Notes under the pieces: generated by a model
Database searches by the model: none
Told to the model about the DNA's origin: nothing
Seen by the model: the letters and a program-made list of their open reading frames with translations, nothing else
Source: Methanobacteriota archaeon
GTDB taxonomy: Archaea; Thermoplasmatota; Thermoplasmata; RBG-16-68-12
NCBI GenBank assembly: GCA_005878985.1
Contig: VBMA01000078.1
Coordinates: 1 to 40,547, forward strand
DNA length: 40,547 nt
Direction of reading: 5' to 3'
Translations under genes and position numbers: made by a program
Shown here: piece after piece, positions 22,484 through 30,449 of the stretch
Position numbering within the stretch: the stretch's first letter is position 1
How the letters are laid out: every line of letters begins with the position of its first letter

Positions 22484-22900
22484 ATGATCGCTGCGAGTCC
22501 GGAGCGCGTGTTCTCCGTGCTATCGGACCTCGGTGCTTCCCGACAATGGATGCCCGCGATTCAGCGAGTCGACGGCGTCAGCCCCGGTCCGTTCCGCCTC
22601 GGCACGTACTGGCAGGAGACCCGGAAGGCCGGGAAGCGCATGATGCAATCGACGCTCACCGTCTCGTCGTTCGAGCCGCCGTCGAGACTCGGGCTCCACG
22701 TCGAGGCGAAGGCGATGAAGGGCGATTTGAGTTTCCGCCTCGCGCCGAACTCCGCAGGGACCGAGGTCACCTACGAAGCCCAGATGTGGGGCAGAGGCCT
22801 GATGCGCTTGATGACCGAGATGATGAACCGCATGATGGCCGCGGAGGACGACGACATCCTGGACCGCCTTCGGGCCCTAGTGGAAGGTCGGCGGTCGTAA
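22484..22900 (+). CDS. SRPBCC (START-like) domain protein, 138 aa
   Basis: The sequence has the SRPBCC/polyketide-cyclase-like pattern: ASPERVFSVLSDLGASRQWM at the start, a beta region (TVSSFEPPSRLGLHVEA, GTEVTYEAQM), and a long C-terminal helix (MTEMMNRMMAAEDDDILDRL). This fold binds hydrophobic ligands in a deep cavity; the ligand is unknown. The start lacks the usual first strand, as the ORF opens at MIAASPERV; no other usual start codon lies in frame upstream. A TATA box, CTTTATTA (22432-22439), would give a short leader. The gene converges with purP with 13 bp between their ends. Confidence 0.82.
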   Translation: MIAASPERVFSVLSDLGASRQWMPAIQRVDGVSPGPFRLGTYWQETRKAGKRMMQSTLTVSSFEPPSRLGLHVEAKAMKGDLSFRLAPNSAGTEVTYEAQMWGRGLMRLMTEMMNRMMAAEDDDILDRLRALVEGRRS

Positions 22901-22913
22901 CCCAAGGAATCGG

Positions 22914-24068
22914 TCACGTCACGATCTCGTCGAGCCGACCGCTTTCGACGCCCCGCCGGATCTCCATCGCGATCCGTCGCCCCGTACTCATCGGACGGCG
23001 CCAGAGCGAGTTCCCGTACGGGTGGCCCATCGACATGTGGACGTTCGTCCCGCCGCCGATACGAGGCGCCACGTCGTAGACCCAGAACTTCAGGTCTTTG
23101 TCGACCGCGGTCTGGAGGGTGAACGGTCCGATGATCCCCGGTCGGAAGTGTTCCTGCGTCGCCCGGACGTACCGTTCGGCGATGTCGAAGACCGCCGCGA
23201 GGCTGGACTCCCGGAGGGTCGCCGTGTTGTGTCCGACGACGACGTATTCGGGAATGCGCTGGGCCTCGGCGAGCGTCATCTGCTGATCGGCCGGCAGTCG
23301 CACGTGTCCGTCCAAGGACGTCTCGAACCGCCAGTCCACCCCGAGGAGCTCGAGCTTCTCCGCCTGCGCCTCGATCGGGGAATAGAAGAAATCGAAGTTG
23401 AAGATCGGTCCGATGATGTATCGCTCGATCCGGGCCTTGGCCAGGTCCCGCGCCGAGATGACGCCCTGTTTCAGGAGGGCCTCGGACTTCGTCTTGTACT
23501 CCTTGTAGCTCGCGGCGGTGAAGAAGCCGCGCTCGAGTTTCTTGACCTTGTGATGCAGCTTCACGATCACGAGGCCGCCGATGTCCTTCGGGTCCTCGAT
23601 CTTCTCCGGCGCCGGCAACCGGGCCTTCTCGAGGATCCAGTAGTAGCTCCGCTCCTCCTCGCGCTCCTCCGTCCGGAGCAGGCTCCGGCTCCCGAACAAC
23701 GGGACCTGGAACGAGCGCTCGATCGCGTCGAGATCGCAATACGAGGTGAAGGAGCGATTCGGGATGAAGACTGCGTTCGCCTTGCGGAGGCGGTCCTGCA
23801 TCTTCTCGTCGAGCACTTCCTGGAACTTCGAAAGGATGATCGCCTCGTCCACCATGCCGCGGACCGCACGGCCTTCCTTGTCCCGCGTCGTGCGGAAGAA
23901 TCTCGCATACGGTGTCGACCGGCCCTTTTCGCAGATTACGAGGGTCGAGAACCCTTCCTCGACGGCTCCGTCGCAGACATCGAGGGCCGAGTGCGAGCCG
24001 ATCGTCGCAATGCGAATCGCGGACGGATCGTACGCTTCCAGGACTTTCAGGATCCCTTCCCGGCTCAC
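22914..24068 (-). CDS. purP: PurP, formate-dependent FAICAR synthetase, 384 aa
   Basis: PurP replaces the formyltransferase step of purine synthesis in archaea, making FAICAR from AICAR, formate and ATP. Diagnostic segments are IATIGSHSALDVCDGAVEEGF, the early CEKGR, AVFIPNRSF, the ATP-grasp region (GLVIVKLHHKVKKLERGFF), RYIIGPIFNFDFFYSP and VYDVAPRIGGGTN near the end. The length is close to the family norm. I favour GTG 24068, giving VSREGILKVLEAYDP, the usual beginning; the ORF could extend to ATG 24101 or 24143, but the TATA-like element at 24114-24120 lies too near those. Archaea can carry several PurP paralogues, so some doubt about the precise substrate remains. Confidence 0.88.
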   Translation of the reverse strand: MSREGILKVLEAYDPSAIRIATIGSHSALDVCDGAVEEGFSTLVICEKGRSTPYARFFRTTRDKEGRAVRGMVDEAIILSKFQEVLDEKMQDRLRKANAVFIPNRSFTSYCDLDAIERSFQVPLFGSRSLLRTEEREEERSYYWILEKARLPAPEKIEDPKDIGGLVIVKLHHKVKKLERGFFTAASYKEYKTKSEALLKQGVISARDLAKARIERYIIGPIFNFDFFYSPIEAQAEKLELLGVDWRFETSLDGHVRLPADQQMTLAEAQRIPEYVVVGHNTATLRESSLAAVFDIAERYVRATQEHFRPGIIGPFTLQTAVDKDLKFWVYDVAPRIGGGTNVHMSMGHPYGNSLWRRPMSTGRRIAMEIRRGVESGRLDEIVT

Positions 24069-24157
24069 GATCGTGCCCGTCCCCTCCCGGTGCGGCCCCA
24101 TCGTGGCGCCGTCTTTAATCCTTTGGGAGAGTGCCGCGCGCAATTCCAGAGGAACGT

Positions 24158-24164
24158 CTTTATC
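24158..24164 (+). promoter_or_regulatory. TATA box of the AGPS-glpD-lipid kinase operon
   Basis: CTTTATC is centred 27 nt before GTG 24188. It supports that codon as a leaderless start of the first gene rather than the in-frame GTG at 24131, which lies upstream of this element. Confidence 0.5.
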
Positions 24165-24187
24165 GGCCCATCCGCTTCGCGCGGGCG

Positions 24188-25816
24188 GTGGAAGCGCGGC
24201 CGACGAAGTGGTGGGGATGGGGTTGGGAAGACAAAGTCCTGCGGCTCGAGAGCCGTCCTGCCCTTGCGGCGTATCTCGGACATCGCCTGGACGTCGATCT
24301 CTCCGTTCGGCGTCCCGTCGCGTCGTTCGACCAGATCGAGGTCCCGCCGTCGAGACTGTCGAGCCAGGACCTCGCAGACATCCAGGTCATCGTCGGCGAG
24401 GGGAATCTCGCGAGCGATAACGTCGCGCGCGTGACGCACGCCACCGGAAGAGGGTACAAGGATCTCGTCCGCCTCCGGACCGCGCGCCTCGACCACGTCC
24501 CCGATCTTGTCGTCTACCCCGAAGACGAGGACTCGGTCCCGCGTCTCCTGGAGTTCGCAGGAAGCCACCGCTACGCGGTGATCCCGTTCGGTGGCGGCAC
24601 GAACGTGGTCGGTGGCCTCGATGTCCATGGGCAGTTCGCGGCGACAATCGTCATGGACCTGCGCCGCCTCCGGCGGGTCCTCGCGATCGACATCGAATCG
24701 GGCCTCGCGACCGTCGAGGCGGGAATCCGAGGACCGCCCCTCGAGGAAGCCTTGAACGCGAAGGGCCTCACGCTCGGGCACTTCCCGCAATCGTGGGAGT
24801 TCTCGACGGTCGGGGGATGGATCGCGATGCGGGCGTCCGGCTCCCATTCGAACCGATACGGGAGCATCGAGGACCTCGTCGTCGGAGTGCGACTCGTCTC
24901 GCCCGCGCGCGTCCTCGAGGTCCGGTCCGTGCCGAAGGAATCGCACGGCCCGAGCCTGAAGGAACTCGTCCTCGGCTCGGAGGGCGCCCTCGGGGTGATC
25001 ACGCAGGCGACGCTCCGCGTCCAGCCGTTGCCTCTCGTGCGACGATTCGAATCGCGGTTGTTCTCGAGCTTCGCCGACGGGGTGGCGGCCCTTCGAGCGA
25101 TGGCGCGGGAGGACGGCCTGCCGGACATGGCGTACCTCGCGGACAGCGAAGAGACGAAGTTCGCGGCGGCCGGCGAAGGGATCGCACCCGACGCCGATGG
25201 CATCGCGGGACGTCGACTCGCGGAGGGGTCTCTCCTCCTCATGGGCTTCGAAGGTACGAAGGAACGGGTAACCCACCGACGTCGCGTGGCCCTTCGGCAC
25301 GCCCGGGCGAACTCGACGAGCCTCGGCTCCGGGCCGGCGGAGCGGTGGTCCCATGAGCGCTTCGAACTGCCGTACTTGCGGGACTCGCTCCTCGATCACG
25401 GCATCCTCGTCGACACGGTCGAGACCGCGGCTCGATGGTCGGACCTCCTGGCGGTGTACGACCACGCGAAGAAGGCGCTGCAAGAGGCCCTGTGGAAGGA
25501 CGGGACCGCGGGCCTCGTCCTGTGTCACGTGTCCCACGCGTATCCGGACGGCGCCTCGCTGTACTACACGTTCCTCGCGCCGCAGCGGGAGGGCCACGAG
25601 ATCGAACAGTGGGAAGGCATCAAGGCCGCCGTCACCGAAGCCGTTCTGGACGCCGGCGCGGCGTTGAGCCACCATCACGGGATCGGCGAGGATCACGCGC
25701 CCTACCTGTCCCGGGTCATCGGTGAGGACGGGCTCGTCGTGTTGCGGGCCCTGAAGCGGGAGCTCGACCCGGACGGCATCATGAATCCGGGGACCCTCGT
25801 GATGGGATCGGCGTGA
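24188..25816 (+). CDS. Alkyl-DHAP synthase-like FAD-linked oxidase, 542 aa
   Basis: Alkyldihydroxyacetonephosphate synthase (AGPS) swaps the acyl chain of acyl-DHAP for a fatty alcohol, creating the ether bond in bacterial/eukaryotic ether lipids. The sequence fits this subgroup of FAD_binding_4 proteins: PFGGGTNVVGG (FAD loop), EFSTVGGWIAMRASGSHSNRYG, LGSEGALGVITQATLRVQP, CHVSHAYPDGASLYY and the active-site histidine run LSHHHGIGEDHAPYL near the C-terminus. The N-terminal KWWGWGWED is also typical. The start, GTG 24188, is set by a TATA box 27 nt upstream; an in-frame GTG lies at 24131. The stop overlaps glpD by 4 bp. A different flavin dehydrogenase activity (D-lactate- or glycolate-oxidase-like) is possible, but the HHH motif argues for AGPS. 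Likely bacterial ancestry. Confidence 0.82.
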   Translation: MEARPTKWWGWGWEDKVLRLESRPALAAYLGHRLDVDLSVRRPVASFDQIEVPPSRLSSQDLADIQVIVGEGNLASDNVARVTHATGRGYKDLVRLRTARLDHVPDLVVYPEDEDSVPRLLEFAGSHRYAVIPFGGGTNVVGGLDVHGQFAATIVMDLRRLRRVLAIDIESGLATVEAGIRGPPLEEALNAKGLTLGHFPQSWEFSTVGGWIAMRASGSHSNRYGSIEDLVVGVRLVSPARVLEVRSVPKESHGPSLKELVLGSEGALGVITQATLRVQPLPLVRRFESRLFSSFADGVAALRAMAREDGLPDMAYLADSEETKFAAAGEGIAPDADGIAGRRLAEGSLLLMGFEGTKERVTHRRRVALRHARANSTSLGSGPAERWSHERFELPYLRDSLLDHGILVDTVETAARWSDLLAVYDHAKKALQEALWKDGTAGLVLCHVSHAYPDGASLYYTFLAPQREGHEIEQWEGIKAAVTEAVLDAGAALSHHHGIGEDHAPYLSRVIGEDGLVVLRALKRELDPDGIMNPGTLVMGSA

Positions 25817-27423
25817 CCGAGTTCTCGGCTCGGACCCGGGCGGCGAACCTGCAGCGGATGCGGGACGAACCGCTCGAGGTCCTCGTCGTCGGAGCCGGGA
25901 TCGTTGGGGCCGGGGTCGCGCGGGACGCGGCGTGCCGCGGCTTCGCCACCGCGCTGGTCGACCGGGGCGATTTCGCGGCCGGGACAAGCGGCAAGACGTC
26001 GCGCCTCGTCCACGGAGGCCTTCGCTATCTCCGGAACTATCGATTCGGGCTCGTGCGACGCGCCGTTCGTGAACGGGACCTGTTGCTGCGCAACGCCCCT
26101 GGACTCGTCCATCCGCTCCCCTTCCTCATCCCGTCATACGTGGACCGCGGTCCGGGACGTCTGCTGTTGCGGTTCGGCCTCTTCCTGTACGATTTCCTTT
26201 CGCGCGAGAAGACGCTGCCCCGCCGCTCGTGGCTCTCGCCACAAGAGGCACGGGAGCACGAGCCCCAGATCGCCGCCGAGAGACTCGCGGGAGCCGGACT
26301 GTATTACGATGCGGGCACCGACGATTCTCGACTCGTCCTCGCGGTCGTCCAAGATGCCGCCAAGGCCGGAGCAATCGTTGCGAATCACATTCAGGTCCAG
26401 GGTCTCGTCCGGAAGGAAGATCGCGTCGTGGGCGCGCACCTCCAGGATGCGATGACGGGCGGTTCGTTCACGGCCTCATCGCGGTCTGTTGTGAATGCGA
26501 CCGGGGTCTGGCTGGACGACCTGCGGACCGGCGGATTGATGCCCACAATCCGTCCGACGAAAGGCACTCACATCTTCGTCCCGCGCTCGAAAATCGGGAA
26601 CCGACACGCACTCGCCCTCACCGCCAAGAGAGACGGGCGGGTCGTGTTCGTTCTCCCGTGGGACGACCTGGCCCTCGTCGGGACGACGGACACCGACTTC
26701 CACGGCGATCCGACCCGGGTGGTCCCGGATGCAGGAGACGTCGCGTATCTCTTGGACACCGTGAATGAAACGTTCCCGAGCGCCCACCTGGTTCCCGATG
26801 ACGTGGTGAGCGCCTACGCGGGCTTGCGTCCCCTGCTGCGCAGAGGCCGCGCGAAGGCCGAATCGGACATCTCGCGGGATCACGCGATCTTCGAGGACCG
26901 CGATGGCTTGATCTCGGTGACCGGAGGCAAGCTGACGACCCATCGATCGATGGCGGAAGAGGTCGGTGGACTTCTTGCCCATCGTCTCGGTCGGCCGCAG
27001 GCGATCGTCACGCGGGATCGGCTGCTGGGCCCCCCCATGCGTCCGCTGGAAGAGTTCACGGATCTCGGGTTCGACGAGGAGACGGCCCTCCATCTCCAAG
27101 GTCGGTATGCGGCCGAACAAGTGCAACGTCACCTCGGTGCGCCCTCCGCCACGGAACGCCTCGTGCCGGCGCGGCCGCACACGTGGGTCGAGGTCGAGAT
27201 CGCGGTCCATGAGGAGATGGCGATGACTCTCGGTGACGTGCTCGTCCGTCGGCTGGGCTTGTTCTACGAGACGCCGGACCAAGGCATGCATGTTGCGGGA
27301 GCGGTGGCGGAGCGGATCGGGGGAATCCTCGGATGGGATTCCACGAGGACCGGGCGGGAAATCCGCGCCTACGAAGACCTCGTACGAGCCCATCAGGGAT
27401 TTCGGGTCGACCATGGCGGCTGA
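25813..27423 (+). CDS. glpD: FAD-dependent glycerol-3-phosphate dehydrogenase (GlpD type), 536 aa
   Basis: A DAO-fold flavoprotein with FAD-binding VLVVGAGIVGAGVARDAACR at the N-terminus and the GlpD signature DFAAGTSGKTSRLVHGGLRYL. The C-terminal helical domain (around HTWVEVEIAVHEEMAMTLGD, then VLVRRLGLFY) is also GlpD-like. It interconverts sn-glycerol-3-phosphate and DHAP at the membrane, passing electrons to quinone or another acceptor. The first codon is the GTG overlapping the AGPS-like stop (GTGA), so both are translated together. It precedes the lipid kinase gene and overlaps its start. In a G1P-lipid archaeon the enzyme usually means glycerol catabolism; the neighbours suggest instead, or also, lipid-linked use. 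Confidence 0.9.
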   Translation: MTEFSARTRAANLQRMRDEPLEVLVVGAGIVGAGVARDAACRGFATALVDRGDFAAGTSGKTSRLVHGGLRYLRNYRFGLVRRAVRERDLLLRNAPGLVHPLPFLIPSYVDRGPGRLLLRFGLFLYDFLSREKTLPRRSWLSPQEAREHEPQIAAERLAGAGLYYDAGTDDSRLVLAVVQDAAKAGAIVANHIQVQGLVRKEDRVVGAHLQDAMTGGSFTASSRSVVNATGVWLDDLRTGGLMPTIRPTKGTHIFVPRSKIGNRHALALTAKRDGRVVFVLPWDDLALVGTTDTDFHGDPTRVVPDAGDVAYLLDTVNETFPSAHLVPDDVVSAYAGLRPLLRRGRAKAESDISRDHAIFEDRDGLISVTGGKLTTHRSMAEEVGGLLAHRLGRPQAIVTRDRLLGPPMRPLEEFTDLGFDEETALHLQGRYAAEQVQRHLGAPSATERLVPARPHTWVEVEIAVHEEMAMTLGDVLVRRLGLFYETPDQGMHVAGAVAERIGGILGWDSTRTGREIRAYEDLVRAHQGFRVDHGG

Positions 27424-28339
27424 AATCGTCTTCATCGTCAATCCGGCCTCCGCGAACGGTCGGATGCGCCGTCGCTGGAAGACCTATGAACGCGCGTTCC
27501 GCCGTGAGCTCGGCCCCGGGTTCGCCGTCCGGACGACCGACCGTGCCGGCCATGCTACGCACCACACGCGCGCAGCCTTGGGCGACGGCGCCACGACGAT
27601 CGTCTCGGTCGGCGGGGACGGGACGTTCAATGAGGTCGTCAACGGTTACCTGGGACACCGGGAAACCGCCCGGAACGCGGATGCGTGTCTCGCGGTGTTC
27701 TCGGTCGGGACGGGCGCCGATTTCGTCAGGACGCTCCCGGTCCCGGCCACGCCGGCGGCCCTCGCTCGGTGCATCCGGGAGCGGCAACCTCAGACGATCG
27801 ATGCGGGCCTCTGTGAGTTCCTCGACGCCGGCACTCGAAGGAAACGCTACTTCGTCAACGTCGCCGAATTCGGCTCGGGTGGAGCGGTGGTCGATCGCGT
27901 GAACCGCTCCTCCAAGATCCTTGGCGGCCGCCTCACCTTCGTATTCGCGATTCTCCGGACGCTTCCCCGGTACCGAAACACCCACGTGGTCTACGAAGCG
28001 GACGGCGGCCCTTCGAAAGAAGTCGTCGTCAACGACTTTGTTGTCGCGAACGGCCGGTATTTCGGAGCGGGCCTGATGCCGGCCCCCGCCGCGGACCTCG
28101 CGGACGGCTTGTTGGACGTGGTCATCTTCGGAGACATCGATTTCAAAGTGGCCCGACGGAACCTGCCCGCCCTGCGGCGCGGCGAGCACGTATCGTTGGC
28201 TGAGGTCACGACGTTCCGGTGCCGCGAGGTGACGATCCACGCGGCGGAGGAGATGATCGACCTCGATGGCGAATGCATCGGCCGCCATCCATTGCGCTTT
28301 TCGGTCGTGCCGAACGCGGTTTCGATCCTGGCGGAATAG
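27413..28339 (+). CDS. Diacylglycerol-kinase family lipid kinase, 308 aa
   Basis: The protein starts MAAEIVFIVNPASANGRMRRR and holds the DAGK nucleotide-binding loop VSVGGDGTFNEVVNGYLGH (about residues 61-79), with GTGADFVRTL following; the C-terminal half (FGSGGAVVDRVN, ADGLLDVVIFG, DLDGECIG) matches the DAGK/YegS/LCB5 fold. Such kinases phosphorylate lipid hydroxyls such as diacylglycerol, sphingoid bases or, by inference here, alkylglycerols. The ATG at 27413 lies inside the last codons of glpD, an 11-bp overlap, so it is the third gene of the operon. The gene ends 4 bp before the 3' end of the convergent tRNA-Gln. The substrate is not known. Confidence 0.87.
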   Translation: MAAEIVFIVNPASANGRMRRRWKTYERAFRRELGPGFAVRTTDRAGHATHHTRAALGDGATTIVSVGGDGTFNEVVNGYLGHRETARNADACLAVFSVGTGADFVRTLPVPATPAALARCIRERQPQTIDAGLCEFLDAGTRRKRYFVNVAEFGSGGAVVDRVNRSSKILGGRLTFVFAILRTLPRYRNTHVVYEADGGPSKEVVVNDFVVANGRYFGAGLMPAPAADLADGLLDVVIFGDIDFKVARRNLPALRRGEHVSLAEVTTFRCREVTIHAAEEMIDLDGECIGRHPLRFSVVPNAVSILAE

Positions 28340-28378
28340 GAGATAGCCCCGGGCAGATTCGAACTGCCGTCGCGAGGT

Positions 28379-28402
28379 CTCTCCTCGGCGTCTTCGGCCG
28401 AT
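28379..28402 (-). other. tRNA-Gln intron 2, canonical position 37/38 (24 nt)
   Basis: A perfect bulge-helix-bulge surrounds it: central helix CTCT/GGAG (one G-U pair), bulges GGA and AGA, and an inner stem TCGGC/GCCGA. The predicted cuts are after GG and after AG, restoring the loop CTCTGGA. Confidence 0.85.
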
Positions 28403-28418
28403 CCAGAGCCTCGAATCA

Positions 28419-28446
28419 CTGGCCCGCGACCGCATCGCGGTCACGA
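28419..28446 (-). other. tRNA-Gln intron 1, non-canonical D-loop position (28 nt)
   Basis: The D-loop is interrupted just before the 3' D-stem strand. The BHB is exact: central helix GGCC/GGCC, bulges AAT and AGT, and a 9-bp inner stem CGTGACCGC/GCGGTCGCG with a GAT loop. Removal restores the D-loop AGCGGCCAA next to TGAT. Confidence 0.8.
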
Positions 28447-28493
28447 TTGGCCGCTAGACCACGGGGCTGCAATCGCGATTCAACGGAGAGGGC

Positions 28494-28501
28494 GTATATT
28501 G
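28494..28501 (-). promoter_or_regulatory. TATA box of tRNA-Gln
   Basis: CAATATAC on the minus strand is centred about 29 nt before the first base of tRNA-Gln, between it and the lysS stop. Confidence 0.55.
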
Positions 28502-28508
28502 ACTTTTC

Positions 28509-30107
28509 TTACTGGACCGCTTCGTTGAGTCGGCGCAAGACCCAGTCCTTCTCCAGCACGGCGAGGAACGGCGCGGCCCGAGGACCCATCTCCGACCCGA
28601 GCAAGATCAAGTAGAGGTCGCGGAAGAATCGGCCGGTCTCGACCGGGAGGCCCCCTTTCTTCGTGAGCACGACCATCGACTCTTTGATCGACTCCTCGTT
28701 CCAAGGAACGGCGGCGGCGCGGGTCGCATACAATCGCAACGCCGAACGATCGTCCGCATCGAGCTGCGACCTGACTTCGCGCGGCAGGGATTCAAGGAGC
28801 TTCACGCGATTCTCCGGTGCGTACTTCTCCACCCAGACGCGGGACTGTGTGAGGCGTCTCCCGATCCGCGCGCGCTCGCCTTCCGTCGGGACGCGGGTCA
28901 GCATCCCGGTGTCGCGCATCCGTTTCAGACACCACTCGAGCCGACCCGATTCAGGGCTGATTTGCGACAAGAACGCCGCATGACGGTACGAGAGTGCGAA
29001 GGGCTGCTCCTTCGGCACTGGCGCGAGGTACGCGAGCTCGTACGACCGAGCCTGGTCGTCCTCATCGCCTTCCCGGTCGGACGAATAGAACGCGTCTTCG
29101 GCGCGGTCGAAGGTATCGTGGTATGTGTCGACGCGATACAGGTCGAGGACCACGCGCCGCGCGATCGGATTGAAGGCGTAGATGTACCGCAAGACCTCGG
29201 CGTCTCCGACCTCCACCCATTGGGCTGGCGTGAAGCCGAGGAAGTCCGACGAGCCCATGTCGCCCAGATCTTTCCCGCGGTCGGCGATCCCGACCCATTC
29301 ATACGGAATGCCCATCGGGGGCCGGAAGTGCATGATCGTCTCTGCGATCTCCGCGCAGGAATCGCGCGAGCCACCCGGGGTTGCGTGGTCCTTCCCGAAC
29401 GGTTCGATGTCCACGCGGTAGACCTTCCAAAGGGCGGGCCACTCGAGCCGCCAGTTCAGTTTCCCTTTCTCGATCGAGGACTTGCCGCGATGCCCGCATC
29501 GCTCGCAGCGATAGGAGGCCGACATGCCATCAATCGCGGTCGTCGTCGCGCCGATCGTCCCGCATTTCTCGCAGAACGCCTCGAAGGGAATCCATCCTGC
29601 CGGGTACGGGTGGCGGGCCCGGTACTTGTTGACGACGGCGCGGACCTCTTCCGCCCGCGGGGCCAAATCGCGGACGAGCGCCTGCATCTCGGGATTGCGA
29701 TACGTGTCCGTGGTCGTCACGATCCGGACACCGGGCGCGAACCGGTCCAGCACCCCGCCGAAATCTTGCCAGAAGTGTTCGACCCAGTTCGCGTGGCAAC
29801 CGAGCGGATCCGGGACATCGATGAGCCGGCGGCCCGCGTACTTCCGCCCATCCTCCTTCGTGAATTGGGCCACCTGGGCTTCCTTCGCCTTCCATTCGTC
29901 CTGCGTGTAGAGGACCAAACTCTGGACCGCGTTCTGACCCAGGTCCCGAAAACTCCGGGTCAGGAGCTGGGAGAGCGTGATCTCGCCGCGGAGCCGCCCC
30001 ACATGTTGGAGTCCGCTGACGCTCAGGCCGGCATTGATGACGAGGTCCCGCTTCTCGCCGACATACGCCTTCGCGTCGACGAGGAGGTCATCGTACCAGT
30101 GCGTCAG
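28509..30107 (-). CDS. lysS: Class I lysyl-tRNA synthetase, irregular start
   Basis: Class I LysRS charges tRNA-Lys in most archaea. The HIGH-like motif NAGLSVSGLQHVGRLRGE lies around codon 30-47, the binuclear zinc-ribbon cysteines CEKCG and CERCG in the middle, FGKDHATPGGSRDS in the Rossmann core, and GDMGSSDFLGFTP at the KMSKS position. Length from 30107 (532 aa) fits the family. The start is a problem: the first in-frame ATG/GTG/TTG is GTG 30002, which would remove half the HIGH motif. Upstream coding clearly continues (THWYDDLLVDAKAYVGEKRD), so I place the start at CTG 30107. A GTG at 30117 fits the TATA spacing but is one frame off, suggesting a 1-nt indel. Confidence 0.85.
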   Translation of the reverse strand: MTHWYDDLLVDAKAYVGEKRDLVINAGLSVSGLQHVGRLRGEITLSQLLTRSFRDLGQNAVQSLVLYTQDEWKAKEAQVAQFTKEDGRKYAGRRLIDVPDPLGCHANWVEHFWQDFGGVLDRFAPGVRIVTTTDTYRNPEMQALVRDLAPRAEEVRAVVNKYRARHPYPAGWIPFEAFCEKCGTIGATTTAIDGMSASYRCERCGHRGKSSIEKGKLNWRLEWPALWKVYRVDIEPFGKDHATPGGSRDSCAEIAETIMHFRPPMGIPYEWVGIADRGKDLGDMGSSDFLGFTPAQWVEVGDAEVLRYIYAFNPIARRVVLDLYRVDTYHDTFDRAEDAFYSSDREGDEDDQARSYELAYLAPVPKEQPFALSYRHAAFLSQISPESGRLEWCLKRMRDTGMLTRVPTEGERARIGRRLTQSRVWVEKYAPENRVKLLESLPREVRSQLDADDRSALRLYATRAAAVPWNEESIKESMVVLTKKGGLPVETGRFFRDLYLILLGSEMGPRAAPFLAVLEKDWVLRRLNEAVQ

Positions 30108-30141
30108 CGCGTTCCACCGCGACGCACAACTGCGGAGGGGC

Positions 30142-30363
30142 CTAAAGGTTTGCGGGCTCGCGGCTCACGAGCCACATGAGACCGAGGAGCGTAGCGACCG
30201 CCGGCAGAATCAGGAGCCATTGGACGGCCGCGGTCTTCAGGACGAACAGGAAGAGGAATTCGAGGAACAGCCCCAAGAGGATGAGCGGGCCGACGACCTC
30301 GACGAACGACCACCGGCGCCGGGCGCTCCACTTGTGTCGCCACACGCGACTCGCCTCCGCCAC
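30142..30363 (-). CDS. Small membrane protein, 73 aa
   Basis: A short basic N-terminus (WRHKWSARRRW) is followed by two predicted transmembrane helices (VVGPLILLGLFLEFLFLFVL and WLLILPAVATLLGLMWLV). No family is recognised. The start GTG 30363 is about 30 nt from an AT-rich GTTAAGC element; another GTG nearby in frame would shorten it slightly. It lies just upstream of lysS on the same strand, its stop overlapping the lysS TATA-like element (30141-30148), so lysS probably has its own promoter. Confidence 0.65.
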   Translation of the reverse strand: MAEASRVWRHKWSARRRWSFVEVVGPLILLGLFLEFLFLFVLKTAAVQWLLILPAVATLLGLMWLVSREPANL

Positions 30364-30449
30364 GAGTTCAATGAGTGGCGTTCCTGAGGCTTAACGGTTA
30401 CGTTTCCCTCGGACCCCGCGAAGCGCGAATCATCGCTGCCGAGGCCACT

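Larger units (their letters stand above)
28344..28468 (-). tRNA. tRNA-Gln (CTG) with two introns
   Basis: The 125-nt gene folds to a 73-nt mature tRNA once two introns are removed. Exons are 28468-28447, 28418-28403 and 28378-28344. Mature arms: acceptor AGCCCCG/CGGGGCT with discriminator A, D-arm GTCT/TGAT (the weak pairing usual in archaeal tRNA-Gln), anticodon stem CGAGG/CCTCG with loop CTCTGGA (anticodon CTG), and T-arm GGCAG-TTCGAAT-CTGCC. CCA is not encoded. A TATA element (GTATATTG on the plus strand, 28494-28501) lies 29 nt upstream. Neither intron disturbs identity elements. The A1-U72 pair and anticodon give glutamine identity with good certainty. Confidence 0.9.

Noticed and set aside
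28403-28446. Reading this tRNA as tRNA-Arg(GCG) from stem CCGCG/CGCGG, or as tRNA-Ser/Arg from ATTCGAG
   Set aside because: Those readings leave a variable region of about 55 nt and poor D-arms. The two-intron tRNA-Gln fold explains every base and has two exact BHB motifs.
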